This document shows, piece after piece, positions 62,141-64,000 of a DNA stretch of 64,000 bases. Under the pieces are notes generated by a model that was given only the letters and a program-made list of their open reading frames with translations, did not search any database and had not been told where the DNA came from. Position 1 is the stretch's first letter. Each line of letters opens with the position of its first letter. The position numbers and the translations under genes were made by a program. The DNA is from Epiperipatus broadwayi (lineage: Eukaryota > Onychophora > Udeonychophora > Euonychophora > Peripatidae): NCBI GenBank assembly GCA_028023455.1, contig JAQFVV010000030.1, positions 8,646,876-8,710,875 on the forward strand. The letters are read 5' to 3'.

Positions 62141-63199
62141 TTTATTTCAAGAAATCTAATTTATTATAGTCAAATGATAGTGGTAAAAGTAGACAAATTG
62201 ACTTGTGGAATTGTTGCCTCACTATTTCAATACTCAGTCAGTGGATTTTTTTCAATTGAAAAATAATGATAAATACCTGAAATTTTTTGGGAGATTATAT
62301 TTCTTCATTTCAAACAAGCAGCTGACATTTATTTTCTAAAATTATTTATAGAATTATTTTCTTCACTTCAAGAAAGAATGGATATAAATCTCAATAGTAA
62401 ATTTATATCTTCTATTATGAAAGGAGACGTTTTTTTTAATAAGAATTTTTTAACTCAAATATACCTCCGTATAAACTTGCTGCTAAACAAACGAATTTTG
62501 GTTCCAAAGTAATGAAAATCGTTTTATAATAGATAATAAACTATGTTCTTTATTAGAGATGCAATACCATGAGCGCTGTAGGAGCTCTTGAGCACTTGTT
62601 GGATGACGTGTTGTTTTCTTTCTTTACTGACGTAAAAAGTATAAGCATGACATCAACCAAAATACAGGCATTTGATAGCTTAATAACGTGACTTTCAGAA
62701 AATGTTTACCTCAAAAAAATCTGTTGAAATTTGGATTTTTGACAATAGTTTTAATCGACCACAGTATTTAATTTTTTATCTTTTTTGATAACTTTTGTAA
62801 TTACTACGAAGCGATAAAAAAAAAAAAAAGGTTTACGGCCTGCAAGTGAAAATTTCTCCAGTGTTATTCACAAACAAGGCCTACAATAGAGCTTCAACGT
62901 AATGACTTGTAAGTATACAATTTTAATTTTTTTAATATTTAAATTTTTTTTTTAATTTTTTGAAAAAATTATCTTTTTTATTAATTTTAGTTTGTAATTA
63001 GCGTGCATTAGTTTGTAGTTATATATTTATTTATGCTCATATAGAATTCATATCTATCGTAATTTTCTAAACTTCTACCTACACTAATCCACTTATTTTT
63101 ATAAAAATAATGATTTTCAAAAAGTATAATAATTTATTATTTATAATTATATTTATATAATATGTTTGTGTTTACAAGTAATGAGTTATAAAACTAATA
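62141..63199. other. AT-rich spacer
   Basis: No coding, repeat or transposon end recognised. A donor-like GACTTGTAAGTAT lies at about 62903 on the plus strand without a supported exon. Confidence 0.45.
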
Positions 63200-64000
63200 A
63201 TCAAATGTATACAAAGATCGCATACACAAGCATATAATCAAATTCTGATTCTTGTTTATGTTTTTGTTTATTCTTGTTCATACTTTGGAGTCACTCTGGT
63301 TTTGCTATATGTCTCAAAACATTATTTTCAAGTCTATAGCTAACAAATGGACTATATGCAAATAAATTATATCTATATGATACAATAAATATAACAAGAT
63401 AGCATCACTTCTGTGCATAAAAAATAAAAACATCACTTGTGTGCATAAAGAATATAAAGATCACTGGTGTCCATAAAGAATATAAACATCACTAATGTAC
63501 ACAAAAAAAATAAAAAATGAAGAGATGAAACTCATTTTATCAGTGATATAGACAGTAGCCTACAATTTCTAGTTTAGCCAATTGCTATGATGATTTCTTT
63601 TGTATCTTTTATTAGGATGAATCTTTTTCTTTATAGATGCCTTTGACATTTAGAACATTTGGGGTAACAAGATAAAAATGAAGAAGTCATATCCGATTCT
63701 TTTGGAGATTGTGAAACTGTGAATTATCTCAGGTAAGACATGTTATACATGTTTAGAAAGATAGTTTTGTAAGGAATAGAGAGAAATTATCATTGAAGAT
63801 GTATTTTGAATTTTAGTTAATGTTAATTTCCAAATTATGAACAAACAATAAAATAATAATTATTTCGGATGTGAAAATTTCTTTCTTTCCTTAATTTTTA
63901 TATAGTTATCACTATTTATTTTATGCTTATTGTTTTCCTTAATGTTTCTAGTTTCTAGTAATGTAATTGTTTTTGCTCTAACATAATTAAAACTGAAGTT
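63200..64000 (+). repeat. Second copy of the 22.7-kb dispersed repeat, cut by the window edge
   Basis: Collinear with 22690-23480 (see there), with one additional internal unit of AAAGAATATAAA-ATCAC. The copy is still matching at base 64000, so it continues beyond the window. Orientation is the same as at 22.7 kb. Confidence 0.85.

Noticed and set aside
1-64000. CRISPR arrays, operons or bacterial regulatory sites
   Set aside because: The sequence is eukaryotic; direct repeats here are transposon-internal or tandem duplications with no spacer pattern.

Overview
The window is very AT-rich nuclear DNA from an animal, probably an invertebrate. It is mostly intron filled with old mobile DNA. I cannot name the species. 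The evidence for an animal genome is introns of 10-14 kb with GT/AG borders, animal-type transposons (hAT, mariner, pogo/Tigger-like, Merlin, Penelope, Ty3), a tRNA-derived SINE, and a host gene resembling ZCCHC14/ZCCHC2.

The only host gene I can support runs on the minus strand across about 51 kb. Five exons chain with matching splice phases: 52035-51960, 38204-37976, 27428-27358, 16450-16131 and 2507-1255. They give 648 complete codons plus a stop. The protein is Ser/Thr/Pro/Asn-rich and ends in a CCHC zinc knuckle. The 5' exons are missing and should lie to the right. A good splice donor just before the apparent stop suggests a further 3' exon to the left of the window.

Intron content, left to right. 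(1) 2.5-16.1 kb: a foldback element, a tRNA-type SINE, a diverged tandem duplication of a 2.6-3.2 kb unit (5.2-11.0 kb), and a probable Helitron 3' end. (2) 16.5-27.4 kb: Merlin element A (8-bp target duplication), a Penelope-like retroelement split by a second Merlin element (E), a LINE-like fragment, a mariner transposase fossil and a foldback beside exon 27428-27358. (3) 27.4-38.0 kb: a large foldback, then a hAT transposon whose dead transposase gene is split by a pogo/Tigger-like element (C). (4) 38.2-52.0 kb: a longer element of that pogo/Tigger-like family (D), itself split by a 3.1 kb Merlin element (B); then Penelope fragments arranged as two inverted dimers and a Ty3 reverse transcriptase scrap. 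(5) 52.0-64.0 kb: one composite foldback, a GC-richer patch near 61.8-62.1 kb and a repeat shared with 22.7 kb; otherwise nothing recognisable.

The most informative part is the nest of terminal-inverted-repeat elements. Three share ends of the form GGT..GT, make 8-bp duplications of A-rich targets, and (A and B) keep a fragment resembling the N-terminal part of Merlin/ISXO2-type transposases. For B, an unoccupied copy of the same target lies about 400 bp away in the same window.
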